The translations under genes and the position numbers were made by a program. Positions 50,297-60,323 of a stretch of 62,570 nucleotides of DNA are shown in pieces. The notes below the pieces were generated by a model. That model did no database searches. It worked only from the letters and a program-made list of their open reading frames with translations, and was not told the origin of the DNA. Position 1 is the first letter of the stretch; each line of letters starts with the position of its first letter. Source of the DNA: Gammaproteobacteria bacterium (lineage in GTDB: Bacteria > Pseudomonadota > Gammaproteobacteria > UBA9339); contig JAMCWR010000074.1 of NCBI GenBank assembly GCA_023480665.1, positions 1 to 62,570 of the forward strand, written 5' to 3'.

Positions 50297-51043
50297 ATGC
50301 ATTTTTCCATCATTACATTATTTCCCGAAATGTTTTCCGCACTTCAATGTGGAATAACTGGTCGCGCTTTGGAAAATGGATTGATTAATTTACAGTGTTT
50401 TAATCCTCGAGATTACACTTCGGATAATTATCACAAAGTAGATGATAGCCCATACGGCGGCGGGCCTGGTATGGTTATGCTCTACGAACCGCTTTATTTA
50501 GCAATTACTGCAGCACGCAAAGATGCAGAAAATCCAGTAAAAACTATTTATTTGAGCCCTCAGGGTAAAAAATTAGATCACAACTTAATTCAAGGGTTAG
50601 CAAAAGAATCCCGATTAATTTTAGTTGCGGGGCGTTACGAAGGGGTTGATGAGCGCTTATTGGAAAATGAAATTGATCTACAAATATCGATTGGTGATTA
50701 TGTTTTAAGCGGTGGCGAATTGCCGGCAATGGTGTTAATCGATGCTATTACAAGATTTTTGCCAGGTGCATTGGGCGATGTTAATTCAGCTCAAGAAGAT
50801 TCATTTGTTGACGGTTTGCTTGATTACCCGCATTATACTCGACCGGAAACTATTTATGGCAAGGATGTGCCGAAAGTATTGTTAAGTGGTGACCATGCTG
50901 CGATCAATCGCTTTCGGCGTAAAGCGGCATTAGGTAAAACTTGGGTTTTTAGAAAAGATTTACTTGAAAAATGTCAGTTGACAGCAGTAGACACAATGTT
51001 ATTAAATGAGTTCATTGATGAATTTAATAGGGGTAAATTATGA
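50297..51043 (+). CDS. trmD: tRNA (guanine37-N1)-methyltransferase TrmD
   Basis: A 248-residue SPOUT methyltransferase that makes m1G37 and prevents frameshifts. [28 protein letters not shown] at the N-terminus, [14 protein letters not shown] (~58), the trefoil-knot segments [13 protein letters not shown] (~115) and [31 protein letters not shown] (~132), and [12 protein letters not shown] (~183) are diagnostic. It overlaps rplS by 4 bp (ATGA). Confidence 0.97.
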   Translation: MHFSIITLFPEMFSALQCGITGRALENGLINLQCFNPRDYTSDNYHKVDDSPYGGGPGMVMLYEPLYLAITAARKDAENPVKTIYLSPQGKKLDHNLIQGLAKESRLILVAGRYEGVDERLLENEIDLQISIGDYVLSGGELPAMVLIDAITRFLPGALGDVNSAQEDSFVDGLLDYPHYTRPETIYGKDVPKVLLSGDHAAINRFRRKAALGKTWVFRKDLLEKCQLTAVDTMLLNEFIDEFNRGKL

Positions 51044-51420
51044 GTTTGATTATACAGCAGCTCGAAGCAGAGCAAATGCAAAATAAAAAAATTGATGCAT
51101 TTTCACCTGGCGACACCGTGGTAGTGAAAGTTAAGATTAAAGAGGGCGATAGAGAACGCTTACAAGCTTTTGAAGGCGTTGTCATTGCGATCAAAAATCG
51201 TGGACTTAACTCTTCCTTTACTGTTCGCAAAATCTCTCATGGCGAAGGTGTTGAGCGTGTATTTCAAACGCATAGCAAGCAAATTGATAGCGTTACCTTG
51301 AAGCGCCGCGGTGATGTGCGTAAAGCTAAGCTATATCATTTGCGCGATCTTTCTGGCCGTAAAGCAAGAATTAGAGAAAAGATTTTAACGAAAGAGAAAG
51401 ATGTTGCCGAAGCTGCGTAG
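51040..51420 (+). CDS. rplS: 50S ribosomal protein L19 (RplS)
   Basis: A 126-residue L19: [95 protein letters not shown] is nearly consensus. It is translationally coupled to trmD and ends the operon; a T element follows. Confidence 0.97.
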   Translation: MSLIIQQLEAEQMQNKKIDAFSPGDTVVVKVKIKEGDRERLQAFEGVVIAIKNRGLNSSFTVRKISHGEGVERVFQTHSKQIDSVTLKRRGDVRKAKLYHLRDLSGRKARIREKILTKEKDVAEAA

Positions 51421-51448
51421 GGCGAATAATATTGTGCCAATTGTAACA

Positions 51449-51538
51449 GAAGCATGTCGCTGCGTTGTAGCTAGATTTTTTTGTGTCGGTATATTTACCT
51501 AGGCCTCATCGCTACTGCGTAGCTCTTCGACCTAGGCT
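51449..51538 (+). repeat. T element copy c
   Basis: AGAAGCATGTCGCTGCGTTG...TAGCTAGATTTTTTTGTGTC...CCTAGGCCTCATCGCTAC-TGC-GTAGCTCTTCGACCTAGG. Homologous to the copies flanking 41501-41717. The palindromic second half followed by a poor T tract could serve as the rplS terminator. Confidence 0.75.
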
Positions 51539-51654
51539 GGTGAAGCAATTTAAAAATATCGGTATATTATCGCTCTACCATGCTGGCAAAGCGACAACAT
51601 ATGCTTTCGCTTTGCCGAGTGCCAGAAATGGCGAATTATTTGTTTGAGAAACAC

Positions 51655-52125
51655 ATGTTTGACTCAATCATTAAAACCCCCATCGGTAAAATTGGTCTCA
51701 AATTCTCAGGAGAGAAATTAATCAATCTCGCATTTTTATCTGCAGCAACAAAATGTCGTAATGAAAATTTGCCAATTGCAAAAAAAGTTTACCAAGAGTT
51801 AGAAAAATATTTTGCGAATCCAAAGCATATTTTTACTGTTGATTTTGAACTTGTCGGAACGCCATTACAGAAAAAAATTTGGCTTGCACTCAAAAAAATT
51901 CCATCTGGTTCAACGGTTACCTATAAAAAACTTGCAGCTAAACTCAAAACTGGCCCACGAGTGATAGGTAATGCTTGTCGCGCTAATCCAATACCCATTA
52001 TTATTCCTTGTCATCGTGTGGTTAGTGTAAATGGTTTAGGCGGTTTTTGCGGAAAAAATAATGGTATAATGATTTGTCTCAAAAAAAATTTATTGATATA
52101 TGAAAATCGAAATTCCAGAATTTGA
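51655..52125 (+). CDS. ogt: methylated-DNA-protein-cysteine methyltransferase (Ogt)
   Basis: About 156 residues from the ATG at 51655; an ATG at 51580 would add 25 residues (MLAKRQHMLSLCRVPEM...) outside the family. VDFELVGTPLQKKIWLALKKIPSGSTVTYKKLAAKL and RVIGNACRANPIPIIIPCHRVVSVNGLGGF contain the helix-turn-helix and the suicide cysteine in PCHRV. It repairs O6-methylguanine. The last 26 bp overlap hldE, so the two are probably co-transcribed. Confidence 0.92.
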   Translation: MFDSIIKTPIGKIGLKFSGEKLINLAFLSAATKCRNENLPIAKKVYQELEKYFANPKHIFTVDFELVGTPLQKKIWLALKKIPSGSTVTYKKLAAKLKTGPRVIGNACRANPIPIIIPCHRVVSVNGLGGFCGKNNGIMICLKKNLLIYENRNSRI

Positions 52126-53524
52126 AAAAGCAAGGGTGTTGGTAATTGGTGATGTAATGCTCGACCGTTATTGGTATGGGGATACATTTCGCATTTCACC
52201 CGAAGCCCCAGTCCCTGTAGTGCATATACGCCAAACCGAAGAGCGTGTTGGCGGCGCAGGCAATGTGGCGTTAAACGTACATTCGCTTGGTGCTGCGACA
52301 AGTTTAATTGGGTTAGTTGGTAATGATAATGCTGCAACAATTCTTGAAACTAGATTACAAGATGTTGGAGTTAAAGCTCATTTATTGCGTGCGGCAAATC
52401 CTACCATCACTAAATTACGAGTTATTGGGCGTAGTCAGCAATTAATTCGCCTCGATACCGAAGAACCATTCGCCGAAAAGAATTTTACTGAGTTATTTGC
52501 TACTTATGAGAAAAAATTAGCAGAGTCAGATATTGTTATTCTTTCTGATTATGGCAAAGGTACTTTACGGCTGTGTGAAAAATTTATCGCTCGTGCACGT
52601 AAATCTAATATTCCAGTATTAGTTGATCCAAAAAGCCGAGACTTTAGTATTTATTCTGGTGCAACAGTTATTACGCCGAATTTAACTGAATTTGAAGCTG
52701 TGGTTGGGCATTGTAAAGATGATGCTGAAATTGAGCGAAAGGGATTAGAATTAATACGTAAATATTCTTTTCAAGCAATTCTTATTACCCGTGGTGCTCA
52801 AGGAATGAGTTTGATTTGCAATGATGCAAAAGCGGTGCATCTTCCTACTCGAGCGCAGGAAGTTTATGATGTAACTGGTGCGGGAGATACTGTAATTGCT
52901 ACTTTAGCTGCAGCACTTGCTGCAGGTGAAGAGATGGTTGATGCTATTATTTTTGCCAATGCTGCAGCTGGTGTTTCTGTGCGCAAGCTCGGTGCGGCAG
53001 CGGTTTCGGTTGCAGAATTACGCCGCGCTATGCAAAAACAGCAAGACCCTTGGGCTGGAATTTTGTCCGAAGAACATTTGTTACAGGAAATAAGTGATGC
53101 ACGAGCTCATGGCGAAAAAATAGTTATGACCAATGGCTGTTTTGATGTTTTACACTCGGGCCATATTACGTATTTAGAAAAAGCTAAAGGATTAGGCCAG
53201 AGATTATTGATTGCAGTAAATACTGACGATTCGGTAAGAAGGTTAAAAGGCAAAGATCGCCCAGTAAATAAATTGGAACAACGCATGTTAGTGCTAGCGG
53301 CTTTACGCGCTGTTGATTGGGTGGTGGCTTTTTCGGAGGATACTCCGGAGCGTATAATACACAAAGTTGCGCCAGATATTTTAGTTAAAGGTGGTGATTA
53401 TAAATTAAATGAAATTGTCGGTGCGGATTTTGTACAAAGTTATGGTGGTAAAGTGGTGATTGTCCCATTTGAAGATGGGTTTTCTACTACTTCTATGCTA
53501 GAGAGAATTCGAGGGGAAAAATAA
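52100..53524 (+). CDS. hldE: bifunctional heptose kinase/adenylyltransferase HldE
   Basis: 474 residues. The N-terminal ribokinase-fold kinase (~1-315) has [44 protein letters not shown] and [21 protein letters not shown] (catalytic GAGD). The C-terminal nucleotidyltransferase (~340-474) has [34 protein letters not shown] with HxGH. It makes ADP-D-glycero-D-manno-heptose for the LPS inner core. It is followed with 1-bp overlap by hldD, the next step of the pathway. Confidence 0.97.
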   Translation: MKIEIPEFEKARVLVIGDVMLDRYWYGDTFRISPEAPVPVVHIRQTEERVGGAGNVALNVHSLGAATSLIGLVGNDNAATILETRLQDVGVKAHLLRAANPTITKLRVIGRSQQLIRLDTEEPFAEKNFTELFATYEKKLAESDIVILSDYGKGTLRLCEKFIARARKSNIPVLVDPKSRDFSIYSGATVITPNLTEFEAVVGHCKDDAEIERKGLELIRKYSFQAILITRGAQGMSLICNDAKAVHLPTRAQEVYDVTGAGDTVIATLAAALAAGEEMVDAIIFANAAAGVSVRKLGAAAVSVAELRRAMQKQQDPWAGILSEEHLLQEISDARAHGEKIVMTNGCFDVLHSGHITYLEKAKGLGQRLLIAVNTDDSVRRLKGKDRPVNKLEQRMLVLAALRAVDWVVAFSEDTPERIIHKVAPDILVKGGDYKLNEIVGADFVQSYGGKVVIVPFEDGFSTTSMLERIRGEK

Positions 53525-54474
53525 TGATCATAGTAACTGGCGGTGCTGGTTTTATCGGCAGTAATCTTGTTAAGGGTTTAAATGCACTTGGCAGACACGA
53601 CGTATTAGTTGTAGATGATTTAACTGATGGGAGAAAATTTCGCAATATCGTTGACGCGCAAATTTTAGATTTTAAAGATAAAGAAGTTTTTCTGCAAAAA
53701 ATTGTGCAAGATGATGTTTGTGGAGAAAAAATTGAGGCGATTTTTCATTTGGGCGCTTGTAGTACTACCACGGAATGGAATGGTCATTACATGATGCAGA
53801 ATAACTATGAATATAGTAAAACTTTATTGCATTATTGTATGGATAAACATATTCCTTTTATTTACGCATCAAGCGCTGCTATTTATGGTGGTAACGGTGT
53901 ATTTGCAGAATATCCGCAAAATGAACAGCCATTAAATGTATATGGATATTCTAAGTTATTATTTGATCAATATGTTAGGCGAGTTTTGCCAAAGTTAAAA
54001 AGCCAGGTGGTGGGATTGCGCTATTTTAATGTTTATGGCCCACGCGAGCAGCATAAGGGATCCATGGCAAGTGTAGCGCTACACTTCAATCAGCAGTTAA
54101 AAGATAGCGGAAAAATTCAACTGTTCCAAGGATCAGGTGGTTATGCTGATGGTGAGCAACAGCGTGATTTTGTTTTTGTTAATGACGTTGTTAAAGTGAA
54201 TCTATGGTTTTGGCAAAATCATGGTAAAAGCGGCATTTACAATGTTGGAACTGGTCAAGCACAAACTTTTAATGTTGTTGCTAACGCTGTGATTGATTGG
54301 CATGGGCATGGGAAAATTGCTTATATTCCTTTCCCAGACAATTTACGCGCCGCTTACCAAAGCTATACTCAAGCGGATCTTACTTTGCTAAGACAATCAG
54401 GATATAAAGATAATTTCACCACCGTTCAGGATGGTGTTAAATCTTATCTTGATTGGTTAAACAATGTATTGTGA
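53524..54474 (+). CDS. hldD: ADP-L-glycero-D-manno-heptose 6-epimerase HldD
   Basis: A 316-residue extended SDR enzyme. [14 protein letters not shown] is the NADP-binding Gly-rich loop, [11 protein letters not shown] and [11 protein letters not shown] hold the Ser and YxxxK catalytic residues, and [24 protein letters not shown] is the family signature. It epimerises the heptose C6 to finish the LPS precursor begun by HldE. It overlaps hldE by one base. Confidence 0.97.
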   Translation: MIIVTGGAGFIGSNLVKGLNALGRHDVLVVDDLTDGRKFRNIVDAQILDFKDKEVFLQKIVQDDVCGEKIEAIFHLGACSTTTEWNGHYMMQNNYEYSKTLLHYCMDKHIPFIYASSAAIYGGNGVFAEYPQNEQPLNVYGYSKLLFDQYVRRVLPKLKSQVVGLRYFNVYGPREQHKGSMASVALHFNQQLKDSGKIQLFQGSGGYADGEQQRDFVFVNDVVKVNLWFWQNHGKSGIYNVGTGQAQTFNVVANAVIDWHGHGKIAYIPFPDNLRAAYQSYTQADLTLLRQSGYKDNFTTVQDGVKSYLDWLNNVL

Positions 54475-54486
54475 ACGGGTTTGAAA

Positions 54487-54672
54487 TTGTAGGGTGCGGG
54501 TTTGTGTTTGAAGTATGGAGTTTTAATAGAATCTAAATTCGTAAATTTTATCTGCAGTTTATTAAATACTGCAGAAACCTGCCCGCGTAGTGGCACAAAT
54601 TAAACGGGCGGGTTTCAGATGGCATTTTTCCATAAAAACCGCGCTGATTCAAACACAAACCCGCCCCTACAA
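54487..54672. repeat. two A-family elements, near-duplicate of the 4405-4657 block
   Basis: TGTAGGGTGCGGGTTTGTG to GCAGAAACCTGCCCGCG, then ACGGGCGGGTTTCAGATGGC to AACACAAACCCGCCCCTACA. The interior TTTGAAGTATGGAGTTTTAA occurs identically at about 4460. It separates hldD from the converging icmX. Confidence 0.85.
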
Positions 54673-54689
54673 TACCGGCTTCATTGCCT

Positions 54690-56027
54690 TTAAGCCCCTG
54701 TTTCTGGTTTAGGGCAAAGATAAGTATTACCTTTATATTGGTCTTTACCACAATAGTAAGTAGACATTTTCTTCATGATGTCATTTCTTTTAGTACTGAG
54801 TATCACATCAGAGAAACTACCCATCAACATTCCTGACATGGCTTGCATGAAAATGAGGCGCTCATTTTGCATTTCAACTCGGTACATAAAATATACCCCA
54901 TTATTTACTGACCTTAATAGCTCACCAAGCAATGTGGCTAAAGTGGCCGTGGCAATTTTGTTTGCATATTCTGGCTTTAGTGGTTCTGTTGCCATCTTGA
55001 ATTCAGCAGTTGCAAGGCCATTTGCGTCTTTGCGTGCTAAATAGCTTTGCATAATACTACTAAAATAAAGAAGTCTAGATAGTATTATGGCGCTTCGTTG
55101 CACTTGGTAATCTTGCAATTCAGGAAGGCTGCTAAAGTAATTTTGAAAGTCTCCTATATCATCTTTATTTACTGGGAAGTAAGCATCTTCCGGAGGATTT
55201 TTATTGAAATTTTCTAGTAATAGATATTTTTTACCAGAGGATTGATATGGAGTTAAAGAAACTTCTTTTGGTAATGATGGATAATATGATAGCAATCTCT
55301 TTATTAAATCAGCATTTTTAAGTTGATCCTGATTATATGAGGCAGCGTTAATAAAGCTATTTGGGTCAAGAGTGCTAGTGCCAAGATCAAGAGTGAGCTG
55401 AGTTTTATTGTCTGACGTTACAGCTTTAGACAAGTTTAAAGAATTCACTAGTTCAGTGTTAACAGAGGTATTAAATGCCAATAAGTTGTCTTTATAAATT
55501 TGATTAATTGTTGGCAAATATGTTTTATGCGTATCAGAAAAAACATCTTCTGCCACGAATAATAGTTTTGCTATAAGATATAAAGAATTAAAAGTGAGTT
55601 GTTTTACAGTTAATACTAATGAATTATTGGCGTTTTGATTAACACTAACTGTCGATTTATTAAGTGTGGTTAGCGTTTCAGTACAGAGCCAATACATCGC
55701 CGCTCCCATGAGATTATTGCGATCAATTTTGCCGCATTTATTGTTTGGGTAAGGTTCTGGTAGGCCAGATGTTTCAATGCCGGTATAACTTCCTATCTTA
55801 TCTTTTTCATTTTGCAGAGCGGCAAACTCTTTGATTAAATTATCTAGAGTAGCTGTGTTGGGAGAAGTAGTCCCAGCAGCTTGAGTTCCAGTTCCAGTAG
55901 CTCCAGTGGCTCCAGCTATTGGCTGGGCGAAAGGTAGCGTAGGAGTTGGAGCAGAAGCAGTTTCTCCATAACAAGTGGTAATAATAAGTAAGGAAGAAAA
56001 AATTATTCCAAAAAATTGTTTATTCAT
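54690..56027 (-). CDS. icmX: Dot/Icm secretion protein IcmX
   Basis: About 445 residues from the ATG at 56027 (GGAG 7 nt upstream). The signal peptide is at ~1-22 (FFGIIFSSLLIITTCYG), followed by a Pro/Thr/Gly/Ala-rich linker (~23-60). The body contains the paired motifs typical of IcmX (NNLMGAAMYWLCTETLTTLNKS, RLLYFSSIMQSYLARKDANGLA, LLRSVNNGVYFMYRVEMQNERLIFMQAMSGM, YYCGKDQYKGNTYLCP). IcmX is a periplasmic protein required for pore formation by the type IVB system. It overlaps icmW by 8 bp. Confidence 0.9.
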   Translation of the reverse strand: MNKQFFGIIFSSLLIITTCYGETASAPTPTLPFAQPIAGATGATGTGTQAAGTTSPNTATLDNLIKEFAALQNEKDKIGSYTGIETSGLPEPYPNNKCGKIDRNNLMGAAMYWLCTETLTTLNKSTVSVNQNANNSLVLTVKQLTFNSLYLIAKLLFVAEDVFSDTHKTYLPTINQIYKDNLLAFNTSVNTELVNSLNLSKAVTSDNKTQLTLDLGTSTLDPNSFINAASYNQDQLKNADLIKRLLSYYPSLPKEVSLTPYQSSGKKYLLLENFNKNPPEDAYFPVNKDDIGDFQNYFSSLPELQDYQVQRSAIILSRLLYFSSIMQSYLARKDANGLATAEFKMATEPLKPEYANKIATATLATLLGELLRSVNNGVYFMYRVEMQNERLIFMQAMSGMLMGSFSDVILSTKRNDIMKKMSTYYCGKDQYKGNTYLCPKPETGA

Positions 56028-56472
56028 GTGTTGGCTCCTCAACTGCTTTCATTATTAAAGCAAATCTTTCCGGTGAAAAAATCCTTCCCATAATACGAAG
56101 GCGTTCGAAAACTATATTACGGCGTAAGAATATTGCTGAAAAGTCATCATTGGCAGAAGCAGTTGCTTCAGCGTGCATAAGTAGCTTAGAGGCAGCGCCA
56201 GGATGCGCGGTATCCATACTTTGCAGTAAGCGTAAGGCACGACTAGCTTTTAACTGCGAGCAAAGTTCGATGAATTTATCTTCTTGCTGCAAGTCTATGT
56301 TGCCAATATTGTCAAGGACATCGCCTAGCTTTTTTAAGCTATCTTCAAACTCAGGAAGATTATCTCGCGTCCAGTTTTCTACACTTTCCAAGAAAACAAT
56401 CGCGCGATAAATGGATGGGTCGGGATATTCCTGCCAATATTTATGTGCTCCTTCTTTGCTAATGTCTGGCAT
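56020..56472 (-). CDS. icmW: Dot/Icm effector-adaptor IcmW
   Basis: 150 residues from MPDISKEGAHKYWQEYPDPSIYRAIVFLESVENWTRDNLPE, which fits L. pneumophila IcmW (151). An in-frame start at 56547 would add 25 residues. SRALRLLQSMDTAHPGAASKLLMHAEATA and FLRRNIVFERLRIMGRIFSPERFALIMKA complete the family pattern. With IcmS it forms a cytosolic adaptor bringing effectors to DotL. IcmS is not in the window. It is divergent from icmV. Confidence 0.94.
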   Translation of the reverse strand: MPDISKEGAHKYWQEYPDPSIYRAIVFLESVENWTRDNLPEFEDSLKKLGDVLDNIGNIDLQQEDKFIELCSQLKASRALRLLQSMDTAHPGAASKLLMHAEATASANDDFSAIFLRRNIVFERLRIMGRIFSPERFALIMKAVEEPTHE

Positions 56473-56625
56473 ATTTTTTAGATGTTTATAAAATGTGCAA
56501 TTTTTTACTTTATATGTTAGAATAGCACAACTAGAAAATGTTGGCAAAAAGTTAATTAGGAAGAATTAATATTCTTCATTTTTAATTTTTAATTCTTAAT
56601 TGTTTTTAATTGCGAGGTATTGTTT

Positions 56626-57084
56626 GTGGCGCAAGAAAAAGCTAGAAAAAGAGGTTTTTTTAAGTCTTTTGTTGATGTTCGTCGTTGGGTTTTTTACGAC
56701 GAAATAATTAACAATGCAAAAATAATCGTCAATTTGGGCAAGTCCGTTTTGCTGCTAGACAAAAAACCCACCACTACAGAGACATTTGCTGAGGCGGTTG
56801 AACGTTTTCAATTATCTGAAAATGATTTGGTACTTAAAGAAAAGCATTTTTTTCAATTTACGCTATCTTATCTTATTATTGGTTTTTTGCTGCTTTGTTA
56901 TGCTACTTATTTATTATTGTTTGTCGATGCTTTAATGGTTGGCAGCGCTGTGATTATTATGGCGTTATTAATGTTTGTTTATGCATACCGAGAGCATTTT
57001 TGGTTTATGCAGATACGCAAACGTAAATTAGGTTGTAGTTTTAAAGAGTGGGTTAGATTTGTTACGAAGAGGGAGCAGGTATGA
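56626..57084 (+). CDS. icmV: Dot/Icm inner-membrane protein IcmV
   Basis: 152 residues from the GTG at 56626, which has GAGG 8 nt upstream; a TTG at 56620 is too close to it. RGFFKSFVDVRRWVFYDEIINNAKIIVNLGKSVL (1-50) and two membrane helices (FTLSYLIIGFLLLCYATYLLLF, ALMVGSAVIIMALLMFVYAY) fit IcmV, an IcmV-DotA partner of the Dot/Icm inner membrane. It overlaps dotA by 4 bp. The divergent icmV-icmW intergenic is only ~150 bp and AT-rich with TTAATTCTTAATTG runs. Confidence 0.93.
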   Translation: MAQEKARKRGFFKSFVDVRRWVFYDEIINNAKIIVNLGKSVLLLDKKPTTTETFAEAVERFQLSENDLVLKEKHFFQFTLSYLIIGFLLLCYATYLLLFVDALMVGSAVIIMALLMFVYAYREHFWFMQIRKRKLGCSFKEWVRFVTKREQV

Positions 57085-60000
57085 AAAAATGGCTGATAGC
57101 TTTAAGTGTCTTGAGCATAATAGTTCTCGCATTTCTGCCACAATTAGTGTTTGCTGAGAGCATGCCTCAGTTTGGTGACAATCCTGCTACTTCATGGTTT
57201 CATTTTGCGCCAAAAAAAACCGATATTTCAATACAGTATCTCTGCTCAATTTTTGGTAACATTGAGGGTGTTTTATCTTGTCCTGCCCGGCCCGATAGTA
57301 TTTTTGGTTCGCTATTTAAAGTTCTAAATCTTGGTATGTTAGCTATTGCCGGGTTAGTACTAATTTTTACTACAGTTAAAACCATTACTGAAACCGCCAC
57401 TGATGGTAGCGCAATGGGGCAACATACGTCACATTGGGTTATCGTAAGAACAGTAATTGGCACTAGCTTACTAGTACCACGTGCATCTGGATTTTCTGTC
57501 ATTAATGCCATTGTTATGTGGATGGTAGTCCAAGGCGTGGGGTTCGCAGATATGGCGTGGGATAAAATCCTTGATTATTTAGCTATGGGCAATGTGGTGC
57601 ATATGACTGCAGGAACTGCTCTTAGCGCACTGCCGCCTAGTCAATCTGACATTACTAAAGCGACAGTACTTGATCCAGCTTTTGTTGGTGGTACAAGCTC
57701 AGATGCACCAACTGCAACAGATATTTTTAGATCACTTGTTTGCATGAATGCTCTTAGCCGTGGCTTTCAGGATTTGGTGCAGAATGCCAGAAATAATGCT
57801 CCTGATTCTGTTAAAAGCCAGCTCTCTGGCATTACATTAGCTTTTAATCCAGAATTTGACACAAATGCCAAAATTTTGCGTTTCCCCAAACAGCCAGATC
57901 CGTATATGTACAATAAACTTAAAACTGTACTACAAAGTTATGGCGGTTATGATCTTAGCAAGTTTGATAATATGGCAGGGATCTGCGGTGCTTATTCTTG
58001 GGGTACGCCAACTGCTATGACCAATTATAGTGGTGTTAATGTTAATACTTATCAACAAGCAAAACAGCAGGGATTATCTCAGATGATCACCACTTTAAAC
58101 TATCCTGCAAAAAGCTTAGTTAATAATGTATTTGATAATGTTTATAAAACTGATAGTAGTGGTAAGTTTGCTAATGCAGCTACTTTACAAGATTCAATTG
58201 CAAGTTCATTGGTGATGGCTGCACAGCAGTATTTCAATACCGTTAATTCAGTCAGATCAACATTTTTTACTACTCCGAAGCCGCAATCTGGAGGAACAGG
58301 GTTACCAGCAGGTGGTGGTTCTATTTCTGAAAATGCCCCAATTCGTGCTGATGGTTGGGCTGCTGCTGGAAAATATTTTTGGAATATTATTAAGCCGCCT
58401 AGAACTGCTGTAGTTTCTGTTCAAGCAGTATCAAGTGATGTTGATTTCTTGAATTATGGATTCGGTGGAACTAATAATACTCCAGTAATTTATCCTATTG
58501 ATTATTCTATGACTGCCCCAGGTGGTAATCGTGCTGCAAGTTGGTCAAATCTCAAATCAAATATTTTAGATAGTTTTGTAAATACTAAAGACTCTAACCT
58601 TGGAATGCTGGATAAAACTTTTTTTGGTGATAGAGCATCATCAATTCAAAATGTTTTATCCTTAGTTGATGATGCTAGTACTTCGGCTTACTTAAAAGCG
58701 AAAGCACTTGCGGCTCAAGCGCAGGCTCAATCCTCGGGTGGCTTTATTGGTATGCCATTTTCTCCTTCTTCCTCAATTGGCTACAAGGAAACTTCTGGTC
58801 TTTCCTTGCAGGGATTTAATCTTACTGAGGTTGGTGAACAACTAAAATCTCAAGCTTTAGAAATGGGGGTTCCAGGTGTTGAATACGCTGCTACTGGTTT
58901 TGGTGCGAAGCATGGTCTGCCTCTTGCAGTAAGAGGCTGGGCTAGATGGATACCAGGAATGTTTTTGGTGATTATGGGTGATATGTTACATCAGTGGAAT
59001 GTTACTATGACTGATCCTACGCTTTCACCTATTGAGAAAGCCATGACTGTTGGTACTGCTATGGTGCAAGCTGCCCAAGATTTCTGGGTAGGGCTATTTA
59101 ACTTGTTTATTTATATTTCTGAAGTTCTTGGTCTTGCAATTGCTGCATTTTCTATTGGAGGCGCAGCAGCATCTGCATTTGGTTGGGTGGCAGTAGGAGC
59201 ATCAATTTTGCAACAAATTTTTGGTACTGCAGTTACTGTAGTTTGGCAAACTGTACAAACAGCATTTACTATCTTTTTGCCTGCAACCATTGGTATTTCA
59301 GTACCACTTTTCGTAACTGGGTTAACTTTATCTGTTTATGTACCTTTGATTCCATTTTTACTTTTTACTTTTGGAGTTATTAGTTGGTTGATATTTGTTT
59401 TAGAAAGTATGGCTGCTTCTCCATTGATAGCGCTTGGTGTTACTCATCCACAAGGTGATGTAATTTTAGGTAAAGCTGAACAAGGGCTAATGATGTTGGT
59501 CTCAGTGTTTTTGCGGCCAATCATGATGATAATTGGTTTAACTTCAGGGATAGTGATTTCTTATGTTGCTGTATCAATTTTAAACTATGGAATGGCTGAT
59601 TTGATTCCGTTTATTGTGGGTAAAGCACAAGTAATTAATCCATGGACGCCATATTCTTCCCCGACTGGCCCAGGTGGTCCAGATTGGCAAGGGGCTCCGA
59701 TTCCAGAGAATTTTAGTGACTATAATTCCTATTTAGCAGCAATGAAAGCAGCTGGATTGGATGCCTATGCTGCAGCTGCATGGGCTGCTAGAGGTATATA
59801 CAGTGGTGGTCAAGCAATATATCACGGCGCTGGTGACTTTTTCCGTAATTCAGTTAATTTTGATTTTGGTGGACAGTCAGAATCTACTTTTGGAGTTACT
59901 ACACCGAAAATCTTAATGATTATTGTAATTTATACGTTTACTGTTGTAGCATTAATCAATCAGTGTTTTTCTCTAATTTATCGTTTCCCTGATGAAATAA

Positions 60001-60290
60001 TGAAATATATCGGTGGTGTTGGACATCAAGGTGCTGAAGCTGAAAAGTTAATGGAAGGCGTCAAAGGCGAAGCCAAAGAGTACGGTGGAGCTATTGGTGG
60101 CATGGGCCGAGGTATGGAAGGTGCTGGTCGTATTGGCGAAGTTGCAGGTGCTGGTATGCAAACTAAGAATCGCGAGTTTGCTGAGGGTGCCTCACAAAAA
60201 GTAAAATCGGATAAAGAAGCGAAAGAGGCAAAAGCGAAACAAGGTGGACAAGGCGGCGGTGGCGGACAAGGTGGCGGTGGTGGAAAATAA
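57081..60290 (+). CDS. dotA: Dot/Icm polytopic membrane protein DotA
   Basis: 1069 residues, close to L. pneumophila DotA (1048). A signal-like start (MKKWLIALSVLSIIVLAFLPQLVFA), an early helix (VLNLGMLAIAGLVLIFTTVKTI), a long periplasmic domain (~160-600), then helices near 620-790 (FWVGLFNLFIYISEVLGLAIAAF, IFLPATIGISVPLFVTGLTLSVYVPLIPFLLFTFG) and 800-860, and a C-terminal helix near 950. The tail is charged, ending in Gly-rich runs (GGQGGGGGQGGGGGK). DotA is required for phagosome remodelling and can be exported. It is coupled to icmV by ATGA. Confidence 0.94.
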   Translation: MKKWLIALSVLSIIVLAFLPQLVFAESMPQFGDNPATSWFHFAPKKTDISIQYLCSIFGNIEGVLSCPARPDSIFGSLFKVLNLGMLAIAGLVLIFTTVKTITETATDGSAMGQHTSHWVIVRTVIGTSLLVPRASGFSVINAIVMWMVVQGVGFADMAWDKILDYLAMGNVVHMTAGTALSALPPSQSDITKATVLDPAFVGGTSSDAPTATDIFRSLVCMNALSRGFQDLVQNARNNAPDSVKSQLSGITLAFNPEFDTNAKILRFPKQPDPYMYNKLKTVLQSYGGYDLSKFDNMAGICGAYSWGTPTAMTNYSGVNVNTYQQAKQQGLSQMITTLNYPAKSLVNNVFDNVYKTDSSGKFANAATLQDSIASSLVMAAQQYFNTVNSVRSTFFTTPKPQSGGTGLPAGGGSISENAPIRADGWAAAGKYFWNIIKPPRTAVVSVQAVSSDVDFLNYGFGGTNNTPVIYPIDYSMTAPGGNRAASWSNLKSNILDSFVNTKDSNLGMLDKTFFGDRASSIQNVLSLVDDASTSAYLKAKALAAQAQAQSSGGFIGMPFSPSSSIGYKETSGLSLQGFNLTEVGEQLKSQALEMGVPGVEYAATGFGAKHGLPLAVRGWARWIPGMFLVIMGDMLHQWNVTMTDPTLSPIEKAMTVGTAMVQAAQDFWVGLFNLFIYISEVLGLAIAAFSIGGAAASAFGWVAVGASILQQIFGTAVTVVWQTVQTAFTIFLPATIGISVPLFVTGLTLSVYVPLIPFLLFTFGVISWLIFVLESMAASPLIALGVTHPQGDVILGKAEQGLMMLVSVFLRPIMMIIGLTSGIVISYVAVSILNYGMADLIPFIVGKAQVINPWTPYSSPTGPGGPDWQGAPIPENFSDYNSYLAAMKAAGLDAYAAAAWAARGIYSGGQAIYHGAGDFFRNSVNFDFGGQSESTFGVTTPKILMIIVIYTFTVVALINQCFSLIYRFPDEIMKYIGGVGHQGAEAEKLMEGVKGEAKEYGGAIGGMGRGMEGAGRIGEVAGAGMQTKNREFAEGASQKVKSDKEAKEAKAKQGGQGGGGGQGGGGGK

Positions 60291-60323
60291 GACGATAACG
60301 CGCGCTCAGCGATTCATTTAAAT

